Counted from the stretch's first letter, positions 51,131 to 60,539 are shown. The stretch is DNA of 64,000 bases from Elizabethkingia sp. YR214 (GCF_003058195.1 NZ_QBUH01000002.1:372001-436000), one strand, 5' to 3'. Translations and numbers: made by a program. Notes: generated by a model from the letters alone, not told the origin.

Positions 51131-51754
51131 TTAATCTTTTGGTCCGTTTAAAATCTGTTGCGCTTTTGCTGCGTCTTCAGGAGTATTTACATTCATCAAA
51201 GCATCCGGATTCTGAGGTTTTAAAATGAGTGTGTCACTGTTTATTAAAACTTTTCTGGGACATGTATTTCCGATTCCTAGAAAATGAAGTAAAAGTGGAT
51301 AGCTTTTGGGTTCCCAAATGCTAATTAAAGGTTCCGGTAATCCGTCGAATGGGCTTTCATAGGTTGTTGCAACTTTCTCCGGATCTCTGGATTCTATCAG
51401 AAATTTTAATGACTCCTTATCCAGCAAAGGCAAATCGCAGGCAACAACCAACCAGGCTTTATCTCTTTGAGAACGAAGAGCAGAGAGAATGCCTCCAAAA
51501 GGTCCCATGTTCAGAAAGGTATCGGTAAGGGCATTATAACCTGTATCAAAATGATCTAATTGATCCTGACGGCAAGAAATAAAAACTTCTTCGCAAAACG
51601 GTGCCAGTAAATCAGCAGCGAAGTAACGCTGTTCTTTTCCATGCCAGGTGAGCTGGTCTTTAGCTGTTCCCATTCTCACACTTTTTCCGCCGGCCAAAAC
51701 CAGTCCGTTGAGTAATGGGATATTATTCTGATCGTTTGAAGTCATTTTTTCCAC
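51131..51754 (-). CDS. mobA: Molybdenum cofactor guanylyltransferase
   Basis: 207 residues. The nucleotide-binding start LNGLVLAGGKSVRMG and the catalytic VVACDLPLLD (metal-binding Asp) are MobA features, followed by PLISIWEP. It attaches GMP to Mo-molybdopterin to make the bis-MGD or MGD form used by DMSO-reductase family enzymes such as the YdeP-like protein. The start overlaps moaC by 32 bp; a later start cannot be excluded, but none is better placed. Confidence 0.88.
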   Translation of the reverse strand: MEKMTSNDQNNIPLLNGLVLAGGKSVRMGTAKDQLTWHGKEQRYFAADLLAPFCEEVFISCRQDQLDHFDTGYNALTDTFLNMGPFGGILSALRSQRDKAWLVVACDLPLLDKESLKFLIESRDPEKVATTYESPFDGLPEPLISIWEPKSYPLLLHFLGIGNTCPRKVLINSDTLILKPQNPDALMNVNTPEDAAKAQQILNGPKD

Positions 51755-52211
51755 CGGATTTTTCCATTAATTTAATCTCTTTGATACTGATATCATGGCT
51801 TAGAGCCTTGCACATATCATATATCGTTAAGGCCGCTACAGAAGCACCAGTAAGGGCTTCCATTTCGATTCCTGTTTTAGCCTCAACTTCTGTAGTGCAA
51901 TAAATTTCAATCTCGTTGTTATTGGAAAGTTCAATGCTTACTTCACAATTTTCCAGTCCTATCGGATGACAAAGCGGAATAAGTTCACCCGTTTTTTTTG
52001 CGGCCATAATTCCGGCTATTATTGCAGTCTGAAATACTGAACCTTTAGGTGTTTTAAAGTCACCTTCTTTTAACTTGTCCAATACATTTTCAGGAAGCTC
52101 TACAGTTGCTCTTGCAATGGCTTTTCGTTGGGTAACAGGCTTGCTGATTACATTAACAATTGTTGGTTCCAGTTTTTTATTGAGATGTGAAAAATCTGTC
52201 ATTGTCTTCAA
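51723..52211 (-). CDS. moaC: Cyclic pyranopterin monophosphate synthase
   Basis: 162 residues, the normal MoaC length. It has FSHLNK, ELIPLCHPI, then VEAKTGIEMEALTGAS and ALTIYDMCKAL. With MoaA it converts GTP to cPMP, and MoaC catalyses the second step. It overlaps moeA by 4 bp upstream and mobA by 32 bp downstream, so the whole block is translated as a coupled operon. Confidence 0.95.
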   Translation of the reverse strand: MKTMTDFSHLNKKLEPTIVNVISKPVTQRKAIARATVELPENVLDKLKEGDFKTPKGSVFQTAIIAGIMAAKKTGELIPLCHPIGLENCEVSIELSNNNEIEIYCTTEVEAKTGIEMEALTGASVAALTIYDMCKALSHDISIKEIKLMEKSGGKNDFKRSE

Positions 52212-53410
52212 AAATTATATTTCCATACTTTATATACTTCACCTTTTCTGAATGAGTTCTGTTCCAGAGGTAATTCCAGAAAGGCATTGGTTTCTGCAAG
52301 ATGAGAGAAATCACCAGAGCCATTAGTATCTATAAAGGTTGCAGTTAACTGACCTGTCTGATTAATCAGAAGTTTTACCTGTACAAAATATTGCAAGGCA
52401 ACGGTGAAATCAATGTCATTCTGTAACGCAGCATATAGGGGAGAAGTTGGTAAGATTCCCAGAGATTTTTCCAACCACGGAATAAAATACCTGTGCAGAC
52501 ACATAAAGACTGAAACCGGATTACCAGGGAAGGCAAAAACAAGCTTTTTATTTTCATATTGACCAAACCAAAACGGCTTTCCGGGTCTTTGTTTTATTTT
52601 ATGGAATAGTTTTTTTATTCCCAGTTCCTCACATACCTGTGGAAGATAATCGAATTTACCCATGGAAACACCACCACTAATAAGAAGAACATCGTATTGA
52701 GTTACACAACGGATAAGTTTTTTTTTTATCACTTCATAATCATCATTCAGGTGAAGAAGGTCTGCCTGGATTTTGTATTTCTCCAAAACAGAGTGTATGG
52801 TGATTCCGTTAGATTGTCTTAGTTGGAATGCTCTCGGAACAAGTTCTGGATTTATCATTTCATCTCCTGTCGAAATAATGACAACCTTTGGCAACTTTTT
52901 TACCAACAAATTTGTTTTTCCAACTGATGCTGCTATGCCAATTATTGCAGGAGTTATAACCTGATTAGCCTTAACCAGTATCTCTCCTGCTTTTTTATCT
53001 TTTCCCTGCAGGTGTAGATTTTGTCTTTTATTAATTTCAATATTGATTGTTGCTATGCCGTTATCAATAGATATATCTTCATACCGGATAACAGTATCCA
53101 ACGTATTGTTTAGAGCCGCTCCGGTCATTATTTCAATACATTGATCTTCTGAATCAATAGCAACAGAATCTTCACCTGCCGACTGAACAGTTTTAATTCT
53201 AAAAGAACGTATTCCTTTTTCATAAGAAATAAAGTTGATAGCAATACCATCAACTGTAGGTCTGTCAAACGGAGGTAAGTCGCGGTCAGCCAAAATATCT
53301 TCAGCTAAAACCCTGCCTATAGCCAAATCATAAGAAATATTTTCTTTCCCATAATCCTGATATTGAGAAAGAATAATATCTTCTGCCTGCTGTACACTAA
53401 TCATTTCCAT
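52208..53410 (-). CDS. moeA: Molybdopterin molybdenumtransferase
   Basis: 400 residues. MoeA domains in order: N-terminal DLPPFDRPTVDG, a PTAGxx-like linker, the MPT-binding VVIISTGDE and LLISGGVSMGKFDYL, FAFPGNPVS and a C-terminal barrel (GSGDFSHLAETNAFLEL). It inserts molybdate into adenylated molybdopterin. The gene lies 2 bp after moaA. A separate MogA/MoaB adenylating enzyme is not in the window. Confidence 0.95.
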   Translation of the reverse strand: MEMISVQQAEDIILSQYQDYGKENISYDLAIGRVLAEDILADRDLPPFDRPTVDGIAINFISYEKGIRSFRIKTVQSAGEDSVAIDSEDQCIEIMTGAALNNTLDTVIRYEDISIDNGIATINIEINKRQNLHLQGKDKKAGEILVKANQVITPAIIGIAASVGKTNLLVKKLPKVVIISTGDEMINPELVPRAFQLRQSNGITIHSVLEKYKIQADLLHLNDDYEVIKKKLIRCVTQYDVLLISGGVSMGKFDYLPQVCEELGIKKLFHKIKQRPGKPFWFGQYENKKLVFAFPGNPVSVFMCLHRYFIPWLEKSLGILPTSPLYAALQNDIDFTVALQYFVQVKLLINQTGQLTATFIDTNGSGDFSHLAETNAFLELPLEQNSFRKGEVYKVWKYNF

Positions 53411-53412
53411 AT

Positions 53413-54399
53413 TTATCCACCTATTGTAGCCATAGACTGATGTACTTGTGAAGAGGAATGATTCAGCTTTTCAGCTTCCCATCCGTCTTTTGGCTTGTGT
53501 TGTATGCTGTTGATAATAATATCTTTTAGTTCCTGATCGGTTTTGCCTGCCCGTAAAGCTTCTTTAAGATTAATTCCTTTCTCTTCATACAGACAGGTGC
53601 GGAGTTCACCTGTGGGGGTGATCCGTATTCTGTTGCAATCACCACAGAAGGAACGGGTATATGCTGCAATAATTCCGATGCTTCCGACAAATCCGGGAAT
53701 TTTGTAATTATATGATGTAGAGCTTTTAGGATCCTCAGTTTTTATTATGTCAGGAAAGTAAGTTTTAATGTGTTCGTAAATCTGCTTATAGTCCCATTTC
53801 AGAGATACTGAGGTATTGGTTCCATTAAAAGGCATTTCCTCTATAAACCGTACATCAACAGGAAGTTCCTTAGTAAGTGTTACCAGAGAAATAATATCTT
53901 CAATATTCTGATCTTCCATTACCACAGCATTAATTTTTACTCTGATCTGATGTTCTAATAAACTGTCCAGAGTCTTCATTACTTTATCAAAACTCTTGCG
54001 TCTTGTTATTGTATAGAAACGTTCTGGATTGAGGGTGTCAAGACTCAGGTTAACTGATTTTATTCCGGAAGCTTTAAGTCGTGGTATATACTGATCTGTA
54101 AGGAGACCGTTTGTTGTTATACTAAGATCGTTAAGACCATCGAGCTGTGCTATTTTTTCAATAAATTCTATACAGTTTTTTCTTACAAAAGGTTCACCAC
54201 CTGTAATTCGGATCTTATCAATACCCAATACTGTAAAAACAGAACATATCCTAATCATTTCTTCATCCGTCATCAGTTCCTGCTGCTTGATCCATGTAAG
54301 ACCATTTTCCGGCATACAATAGGTACAACGAAGATTACACCGATCCACAACAGCCAGTCTTAAATAATTGATTTCTCTTCCAAACTTATCTCTCAGCAT
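53413..54399 (-). CDS. moaA: GTP 3',8-cyclase (radical SAM)
   Basis: 328 residues from the preferred start MLRDKFGREI at 54399; an ATG at 54429 would add ten hydrophobic residues not usual for MoaA. The radical-SAM cluster is C21-x3-C25-x2-C28 in DRCNLRCTYC. The C-terminal cluster is in FCGDCNRIRIT with a further Cys in LRTC. The chain ends in Gly-Gly, needed for activity in MoaA. It starts cPMP synthesis from GTP. First gene of the operon and divergent from an AraC-type regulator. Confidence 0.95.
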   Translation of the reverse strand: MLRDKFGREINYLRLAVVDRCNLRCTYCMPENGLTWIKQQELMTDEEMIRICSVFTVLGIDKIRITGGEPFVRKNCIEFIEKIAQLDGLNDLSITTNGLLTDQYIPRLKASGIKSVNLSLDTLNPERFYTITRRKSFDKVMKTLDSLLEHQIRVKINAVVMEDQNIEDIISLVTLTKELPVDVRFIEEMPFNGTNTSVSLKWDYKQIYEHIKTYFPDIIKTEDPKSSTSYNYKIPGFVGSIGIIAAYTRSFCGDCNRIRITPTGELRTCLYEEKGINLKEALRAGKTDQELKDIIINSIQHKPKDGWEAEKLNHSSSQVHQSMATIGG

Positions 54400-54480
54400 C
54401 AGATAAAAAGCATATAAACAAATATACATATTGTTTTGCCTGAGGTGTACATCTGTGCTTAAATTATGATACTATTATCA

Positions 54481-54494
54481 CAATGCATGATATT
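54481..54494. promoter_or_regulatory. 14-bp site shared by the two molybdenum clusters (copy 2)
   Basis: CAATGCATGATATT, identical to 42870-42883, lies 82 bp upstream of the moaA start, in the gap shared with the AraC-type gene at 54639. TATGATA lies 13 bp to its 5' side. Confidence 0.5.
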
Positions 54495-54638
54495 TATAAT
54501 TATTAGATGTAAAGGTAATAATGGTTATTATTGCCGGATTAAATAGATCAGTGATTACAGTGTAATATTTTGTTAAATAGAAATATTATTTTCCGGTAAT
54601 CCTATTTGATTGTAATTTAGTATTAGTAATAATTCAGA

Positions 54639-55523
54639 ATGAAAGGAGACAAGACATCTTATGGGAAAAATAAATCAACAGTTAATTCAGATGAGGCAAA
54701 GCAACAGAATACAAGTGGAATAAACGTAATATACCAAAATAGCGTTACGTCTGCTGAGCTCAATAATTTTCCGGATCATTCTTTTACCATCATTATTATT
54801 GATGAATGTGAGGAAGGCGAATGCATTACGGAGCTTAATAATTATGCTCTGAAGTCTAAACAATTGTTTATCCATCTTCCCGGGAAGGTCTACAATTGGA
54901 AATTATCTCCCAATACAATGGGTAGGAGGTTAATTGTAAGTGATATTATTCTTGAAACATTTTCGCCAACACTGAAACATACCTTTTCTCCACTAAACAG
55001 GTATGAAATGATTCATCCGGATGATGAAATCTATCAAAAACTTAGTGCTGAATTTAATGCCATACGTAAGGAAATAGATTCTGAACCTGCTTTTCCGGAG
55101 CTTATAGATGCCAGAGTGAGACTTCTGACACTCATGGTTAATCTCTGGATGGAGCATATCTATGGAACTGCAGCTTTGGTGAATACCAATAACCTTGCTT
55201 TTAGGTTTCATATGCTGGTAGATAAATATTATAAAAGCCAGAAAAATGTTTCTTTTTATGCTGACGAATTATGTATTACCTCCAATTATCTTGGGGTATT
55301 GTGCAGGAAGCAGTACAAAAAATCACCTTCAGCTTTTATTAAAGAAAGAATTCTTCTGGAAGCAAAACAATTATTACACAGCTCGGATAAATCAATTAAA
55401 GAGATTGCTTTTGAGTTGGGCTTCCGGAATTTTTCTCACTTTTCCTATTTCTTCAGAACAGAGACAAGAACAACGCCAAAAAGCTATCGCCAGACAATGA
55501 GTAAGACAAATGTAATTTCATAG
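54639..55523 (+). CDS. AraC-family transcription regulator
   Basis: 294 residues. Residues 1-185 form an unassigned sensor domain with an early acidic CEEGEC cluster. The C-terminal AraC domain (about 190-290) has two helix-turn-helix units: VSFYADELCITSNYLGVLCRK and IKEIAFELGFRNFSHFSYFFR, ending TTPKSYR. It is divergent from moaA and near a site shared with the other molybdenum operon, so control of cofactor genes is a fair hypothesis. The ligand is unknown. Confidence 0.85.
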   Translation: MKGDKTSYGKNKSTVNSDEAKQQNTSGINVIYQNSVTSAELNNFPDHSFTIIIIDECEEGECITELNNYALKSKQLFIHLPGKVYNWKLSPNTMGRRLIVSDIILETFSPTLKHTFSPLNRYEMIHPDDEIYQKLSAEFNAIRKEIDSEPAFPELIDARVRLLTLMVNLWMEHIYGTAALVNTNNLAFRFHMLVDKYYKSQKNVSFYADELCITSNYLGVLCRKQYKKSPSAFIKERILLEAKQLLHSSDKSIKEIAFELGFRNFSHFSYFFRTETRTTPKSYRQTMSKTNVIS

Positions 55524-55591
55524 GAAAGTATTTTTATTATGTTAAATTACTTTATGGTGAATATTTATTGTATTTAAACAAATATTACATT

Positions 55592-55783
55592 ATGAAAAAG
55601 CTAACCAGAAAATAAATGAAAGGTACAATAGGAAGTGGAGGTCCAAAAAAGCCAGACTTTGGAATTGGATACTGTCCAAATGATTGTAGTAAAGAAGAGA
55701 ATTTTTGCCTAGGAGGGAAGAGCTGCAGAGGCTATACAATAGGGACTGTAGATGGACAAATGGATTGTGCAATATGTGAATAA
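55592..55783 (+). pseudogene. Cys-rich bacteriocin-like precursor peptide with in-frame stop in the leader
   Basis: ATG at 55592 opens MKKLTRK, then TAA at 55613-55615, then in the same frame MKGTIGSGGPKKPDFG and a core with six cysteines (YCP, DCS, FCL, SCR, DCA, ICE) to TAA at 55781. MKKLTRK...GSGG resembles the leader and double-glycine site of small bacteriocin-like peptides common in Chryseobacterium-type genomes. The stop at codon 8 either kills the gene or forces initiation at 55616 (55 residues). A strong terminator follows, so the locus is or was a transcription unit. Confidence 0.6.
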
Positions 55784-55790
55784 GATAAAA

Positions 55791-55815
55791 GGGATGCTAA
55801 GGCATTCCTTTTTTA
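55791..55815 (+). terminator. Terminator of the Cys-rich peptide gene
   Basis: GGGATGC (55791-55797) pairs with GCATTCC (55802-55808; one G-U) around TAAG, followed by TTTTTT. It is 8 bp after the peptide stop codon. Confidence 0.85.
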
Positions 55816-55823
55816 TATCCTTT

Positions 55824-56693
55824 CTACCAGAAAGAAAGTTCTCTGAATTGTGTTGGTGTAAGCCCGGTTTTGGATTTGAAAAATTTAGTAAAATTGGTCA
55901 CTTCATTAAATCCTAAATTATAAGCTATAGAACTTATTCCAACTTCTTTATAGATCAGATTTCGCTTAATTTCTAAAATCATTCTGTCAATAAGCCATTG
56001 CTTTGGAGTTTGCTTCTCAGTCAGCTGAAAAGCATTTTGAAGCGTTCTGAGACTCACACTCAATTTTTCGGTATAATAATCCAGATTATACTGCCAGTTC
56101 AGATTAGCATTGACAATAGATTTAAACTTCGATACCAAGAGTTTTTCATCATTTACCACCAGCTTGATATCTTTTCTTTCACAAAGACTTTCTACAATTA
56201 AAAGTATATTGAATAAATAGTTATTGAGAATTGTTGTCTGGACTTCGTTATATGGCCTATCTAATTCAGCACTGATAAAATTGAACAAGGACATAACTTC
56301 TTCATATCTTTCACCCAGATCAAAATAGGGTAGCAGTAAAGGATCATTGAATAAATGTGTCTGACCAAAGAACTGTGTTTGGAATACGTTCTTTCCAAAA
56401 AAATCTTCAGTAAAGATCAGGATCTTACTTTTATAATTAACAGGATTATGAAGCTGGCTAATCTGATTCTGAGAAATAAACAAAATGTGTTTTTCCTCAA
56501 TATCGAATGTATTAAAGTCAACAGTTACTTTGCCTTTTCCTTCTGTAAAAAGGTGGACAATATTGAACATAGTCTTATGTGGCTGAAAGAGTTCTGTAGG
56601 TCTTAGCTGCAAAAGGTCATCAATATTCTTGGTATTGATATACTGATTGCTGTTATTGGCATGTAAAAAAGACTCTATCAAAAAATTCTCCAT
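55824..56693 (-). CDS. AraC-family transcription regulator
   Basis: 289 residues. An N-terminal cupin-like sensing region (about 30-130: FNIVHLFTEGKGKVTVDF) precedes the AraC DNA-binding domain (about 190-288) with LSVSLRTLQNAFQ and GISSIAYNLGFNEVTNFTKFFKSKTG, then LTPTQFRE. It is monocistronic. Target genes are not evident; the neighbouring Cys-rich peptide gene is convergent with it. Confidence 0.88.
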   Translation of the reverse strand: MENFLIESFLHANNSNQYINTKNIDDLLQLRPTELFQPHKTMFNIVHLFTEGKGKVTVDFNTFDIEEKHILFISQNQISQLHNPVNYKSKILIFTEDFFGKNVFQTQFFGQTHLFNDPLLLPYFDLGERYEEVMSLFNFISAELDRPYNEVQTTILNNYLFNILLIVESLCERKDIKLVVNDEKLLVSKFKSIVNANLNWQYNLDYYTEKLSVSLRTLQNAFQLTEKQTPKQWLIDRMILEIKRNLIYKEVGISSIAYNLGFNEVTNFTKFFKSKTGLTPTQFRELSFW

Positions 56694-57067
56694 AATCTAT
56701 TTATGATTATTTATATTAACCAATAATTGGATAAATATAAAAATATGCTGAATATACTAAACAGTTTTTTGCAATATTTATTATACAGAATACAAATATT
56801 ATTTGAAGAATAAATAAAAAGATAATGGAGAAGTATTTATAAAAGAAAGAACCGCGTCTGCTGAAGCGGTCCCAAAAACACAAATGATGAAAAAAAATTT
56901 ATAGCATTATTTGCTTTTAGAAAAGCCTGATATGCTATTGCAATTTAATTGATCGGTACAAAGGTACATTCCAATTGAGTATTCGTTTTGATAAAAATGC
57001 GTAAAAGAATGGTAAAAATGCGAAACAGCATGTTCAAACAAATTTCTTCTGTATCAGCATTATTATC
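56694..57067. other. 374-bp gap with a candidate small RNA
   Basis: No protein gene is seen. It contains a minus-strand TACCTTTG promoter element (56959-56966) and an intrinsic terminator (56841-56870). The part next to 56693 is very AT-rich and should carry the promoter of the AraC gene. Confidence 0.6.
56841..56952 (-). ncRNA. Candidate small RNA or short leader transcript
   Basis: A TACCTTTG -7 element lies at 56966-56959 on the minus strand. About 85 bp downstream ACCGC/GCGGT (56870-56866 with 56855-56851) forms a hairpin with a 10-nt loop, followed by TCTTTCTTTT. The expected transcript of about 110 nt has no convincing ORF. Promoter and terminator are visible; a function is not. Confidence 0.4.
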
Positions 57068-57556
57068 TTATTTTTTTGTCAGCATAAGACTTTCTGTGAT
57101 CATTCCGTCTATTGTAGCTGTCTTATAACTACTGAAACCGAATTTTTCTAATAATCTTTTTGAAGCTATATTCTCAGGATCAATATTCCCGATTATATTC
57201 ATACCGGGATTTATTTTTTCTGCCAATACAAGCAATTCTTTACAGATTGAGGAACCATAACCTTTTCCCCAGAATTCTTTCTTCAGAATATAACCAATCT
57301 CCAGAAGGGTATTATCGTGTCTGTATTTTTCCAATTTGCAATCACCGATAAATACATTCTGATCATTATAAATTTTAAAATATCCCAGAGAATCTTGTGT
57401 GCTGTTTACATGAAGAATTGAAGTAAATTTAGCTTTAGCCTTTTCTTCAGATAATGCTTCGCCGGAAACATATTTCATCACATCATCATCATCAACCAGA
57501 GACCGAAATATCAAAAAATCTTCCGGATTATATTTGCTCATCGTAATTAAAGCCAT
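57068..57556 (-). CDS. GNAT-family N-acetyltransferase (RimJ/RimL-like)
   Basis: 162 residues. The GNAT core shows LEIGYILKKEFWGKGYGSSI, the acetyl-CoA loop with G-x-G-x-G/S, and IDPENIASKRLLEKFGF near the end, typical of RimJ/RimL-type enzymes that acetylate N-termini or small amines. The substrate is unknown. Monocistronic on the minus strand. Confidence 0.88.
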   Translation of the reverse strand: MALITMSKYNPEDFLIFRSLVDDDDVMKYVSGEALSEEKAKAKFTSILHVNSTQDSLGYFKIYNDQNVFIGDCKLEKYRHDNTLLEIGYILKKEFWGKGYGSSICKELLVLAEKINPGMNIIGNIDPENIASKRLLEKFGFSSYKTATIDGMITESLMLTKK

Positions 57557-57646
57557 TGTCTTAATATTGTTTATTACAAAGATATTATTTTTAGTACTCC
57601 CGATTCCGTTCTTATTTTTTAGATTTAGTGAGAATACATAATGTTA

Positions 57647-59308
57647 TTATTTTATCTTCTTGAATTCTATATTTCCTAAACCAGCACCAGATAGTCTGAA
57701 TTCTTCAATATTTCCTTTTTCATCAGCTTTAAAATCAATCTTTCCGAAATACTGTTTTCCAGAAGAGAAACTTGTCTGACTGATAGGGGATAGAATAATA
57801 TCTTCATTCATAGCATGCTTTGCTACCAGGTGATTGTTTTCTATAACTAGCTGATAAATAGTATTGAACTCTTCGTTTCTGTAAAAACCTGTAAACTTAT
57901 TAAGGTTTACGCTCCCTGCTTTTGGCGGATTAACTTTCACTCTTTTGCATATATAAGTGAAATCGGCGATTCTAAAATTAATCTGTTCTGGCTTAAATGT
58001 AAAATATGCCGTAGGAATACTTGTAACTCTGAATTTATCATCACCTGCTATTTTAAGTTCTTCTCTTCCTTTTTCATTATAGACTCCCCAATATAGCTGT
58101 TTGCCTTTCTCCGATACTTCGATATAATATCCGGGACTAAGTTCGTATGTACCTTCAAATTTCTTGAGTTCTGCAGATGTATATGTTATTTTCCGAGGCG
58201 AAGTAGATGCTGTTTCTTTGTCACCTAAATACAAATCAACAAGTTGATAAGCCATTAATAATCCTTCAAATCCACTTCTGTTACTTAGAAATACGACTGA
58301 GAATTTTTGTGATGGAACATGTAAGATATAAGATCTGTACCCAGATGTACCACCACCATGAAATACAACATCCAAACCTTTATATTTCTCACTTTGCAGG
58401 CCCAGTCCATACTGTACTTCCTCGCTAATATTCTGAAGTGTGTTTTTCTGCATCTGATCGTAGATTTCTCTGCTGCCGACTTTAGGATTCTGAAAATTAA
58501 CAACCCATTTACAATAATCATTTAGACTTGTGTATATATTGGAAGAGCCATATTCTGCCTGCCCAACAGGATACTTTAGAAAATAACCATCTTTCGGTGT
58601 ATAAGATTCAGATCTGTTTGGAATGTTTTTTTCGGGATCACCAAATACAATGCTATTATCCATCTTCAGTGGAGTAAAAATATATTCTTTCACCAATTGG
58701 GCAAAGTCTTTTTTGTAAATCCGATGTAAGATTTCTGCTAATAGCATAAAGCCAGTATTGTTATATTGGTATTGTTGTCCCGGCGGGAAAACAATGTTTT
58801 TAATACCCAATACTGTACGAATTGCCTCATTATTGGTAACCCAGACTTCATCTCCGATACCCTGTAATTTCAGAATGTCTGTAAAATTAGGCAGACCATG
58901 GGTATGATTAGCCAGCTGTCGTACTGTAATTTTATAAGGCAAGTGCCCTAGCTCCGGAAGATAAATTCGAATATCATTATCCAATGATAACTTGCCTTCT
59001 TGTTCAGCTCTTAGTGCCATAAATGCAGTAAACTGCTTAGAGCCGGAGGCAATGTTGAATACTGTTGAATCTGTTACCGGAGTTTTATATTCAATATTGG
59101 AAAGTCCTGCCATTTTATGGTAAATAATCTTTCCATCTTTTATAATACCAAGAGCCATACCCGGGGCATCTGGTTTATAGTAAGCATCTACTAAAGAATC
59201 TGTTTTCATGATTTTATTTTTCAAATCAGACTGACCGAAAAATAATCCGAAAGTTGCTATTAAAAAAATAGGCAATACTGGTTTGAGATGTAGTTTCATT
59301 TGTTTCAA
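57647..59308 (-). CDS. Exported serine beta-lactamase-like hydrolase
   Basis: 553 residues. A signal peptide (about 1-26, ending FFGQ) precedes a class C/PBP-type domain (about 35-370): S88-x-x-K91 in ASGSKQF, the Y-x-N in YQYNNTGF and HGG in VFHGGGTSG. A C-terminal lipocalin-like domain (about 390-553) is common in this family. Such proteins are often esterases or peptidases instead of true beta-lactamases, and resistance cannot be inferred. It is preceded, 108 bp away, by an AraC-type membrane regulator. Confidence 0.88.
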   Translation of the reverse strand: MKQMKLHLKPVLPIFLIATFGLFFGQSDLKNKIMKTDSLVDAYYKPDAPGMALGIIKDGKIIYHKMAGLSNIEYKTPVTDSTVFNIASGSKQFTAFMALRAEQEGKLSLDNDIRIYLPELGHLPYKITVRQLANHTHGLPNFTDILKLQGIGDEVWVTNNEAIRTVLGIKNIVFPPGQQYQYNNTGFMLLAEILHRIYKKDFAQLVKEYIFTPLKMDNSIVFGDPEKNIPNRSESYTPKDGYFLKYPVGQAEYGSSNIYTSLNDYCKWVVNFQNPKVGSREIYDQMQKNTLQNISEEVQYGLGLQSEKYKGLDVVFHGGGTSGYRSYILHVPSQKFSVVFLSNRSGFEGLLMAYQLVDLYLGDKETASTSPRKITYTSAELKKFEGTYELSPGYYIEVSEKGKQLYWGVYNEKGREELKIAGDDKFRVTSIPTAYFTFKPEQINFRIADFTYICKRVKVNPPKAGSVNLNKFTGFYRNEEFNTIYQLVIENNHLVAKHAMNEDIILSPISQTSFSSGKQYFGKIDFKADEKGNIEEFRLSGAGLGNIEFKKIK

Positions 59309-59416
59309 TTTTTAAATAATGAAGCAAATCTGAAACTTTATATGCGTGAATATGTCCGGATACCGGAAGTCGGACTATTTTCTTGATAAAAAAGAGTCTG
59401 ATTAAAAGTCGGACAA

Positions 59417-60451
59417 CTATTTAACAGCTGATTTTCTGTAATCTGTGGGAGTAATACCTGTTTCTTTTTTGAAGGCTGTATAAAACGAAGATTTAGAATT
59501 GAAGCCGGCCTCATATAATACTTCCAAAACTGTTAATTGGGGTTGTTCTTTCAAAAGAGTTTTTGCATAATTGATTCTGAATTCGTTAATGAAATCAAAA
59601 AAGTGTTTTCCGGCAGACTGATTAATAAGAACGGATAGTTGCTTTTCCGGTATGTTTATTTTTTCTGCCAGTTTTTGAAGCGTAAGTGCATCATTTAAAT
59701 ATGGTTTTTCGGTTTCCATCAGATGCATAAGAGATTTTAGCTGTTCTGGTTCTTCCTTTGGTTTATCTGTCACATCTATAGCAATCAGATCCTGATCTAT
59801 TCCGGCAAATAAATTAGGTCTGTACAAGCAGTTTAGGACAAACCAGCTAATAGCAAAGAGTACAAAGAAACTTGTAAAGGTGTATAAATACATCAGGATA
59901 GCATCTTTTTTTACAAAATCCCTTAGTAATACAAAGAAATTACCAATAAGGAAGATTATTGTAATCTGCAGCAGCCATTTGTAGGTAATATGATGATTCC
60001 CCGAATAGTTGTCCCGATAGAGTTTTCTAAACCTGATGAGTGCAAGGAGTACTGCAATAATATAGCTGTAATACTGTACTATAGAAACAGTATCGAAAAT
60101 CTTATGATTCTGTTTTGAGATTCCGCTAATAGCAAACAATATAAAAAAGCATAGAAAGGGTAGTGTATGTAAAAGATCTTTTGAGTTTAAACGAAAATTG
60201 TAATAACAGGCAGATTTAACATACAGGTAATAAAGAGGCATCTGCAATAGAACAGTAGCCAATTTAAAAGCCTGATAAAACCTATTAGGTGGGGCGAGAA
60301 AAAAACCAGATAAATCAACAATAGAAACTAACAGAAAAGAGGCAAATAAATAATTCGGTAGTTTTCTTTTGTTCTTGGATGTAACCAGAAAAACAATCAA
60401 CAGCAAATAAAGAAAAACAATGATTTTGCCCAGATCAGCTATTAATGCCAT
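59417..60451 (-). CDS. Membrane-bound AraC-type regulator
   Basis: 344 residues. Seven or so membrane helices occupy about 5-225, then a cytoplasmic AraC domain (about 240-340) with LTLQKLAEKINIPEKQLSVLIN and LTVLEVLYEAGFNSKSSFYTAFKKETG, ending TPTDYR. 7TM-AraC proteins are frequent in Bacteroidetes and pair a membrane sensor with DNA binding. It lies upstream of the beta-lactamase-like gene on the same strand and may control it. Confidence 0.85.
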   Translation of the reverse strand: MALIADLGKIIVFLYLLLIVFLVTSKNKRKLPNYLFASFLLVSIVDLSGFFLAPPNRFYQAFKLATVLLQMPLYYLYVKSACYYNFRLNSKDLLHTLPFLCFFILFAISGISKQNHKIFDTVSIVQYYSYIIAVLLALIRFRKLYRDNYSGNHHITYKWLLQITIIFLIGNFFVLLRDFVKKDAILMYLYTFTSFFVLFAISWFVLNCLYRPNLFAGIDQDLIAIDVTDKPKEEPEQLKSLMHLMETEKPYLNDALTLQKLAEKINIPEKQLSVLINQSAGKHFFDFINEFRINYAKTLLKEQPQLTVLEVLYEAGFNSKSSFYTAFKKETGITPTDYRKSAVK

Positions 60452-60539
60452 ATTATCGTTTTATACCATATAAAAATACAAATTAAAACGTTTTCTGCAT
60501 TAAAAATTAAAATGCCCAAATTCTACATAGGTATTCCTG

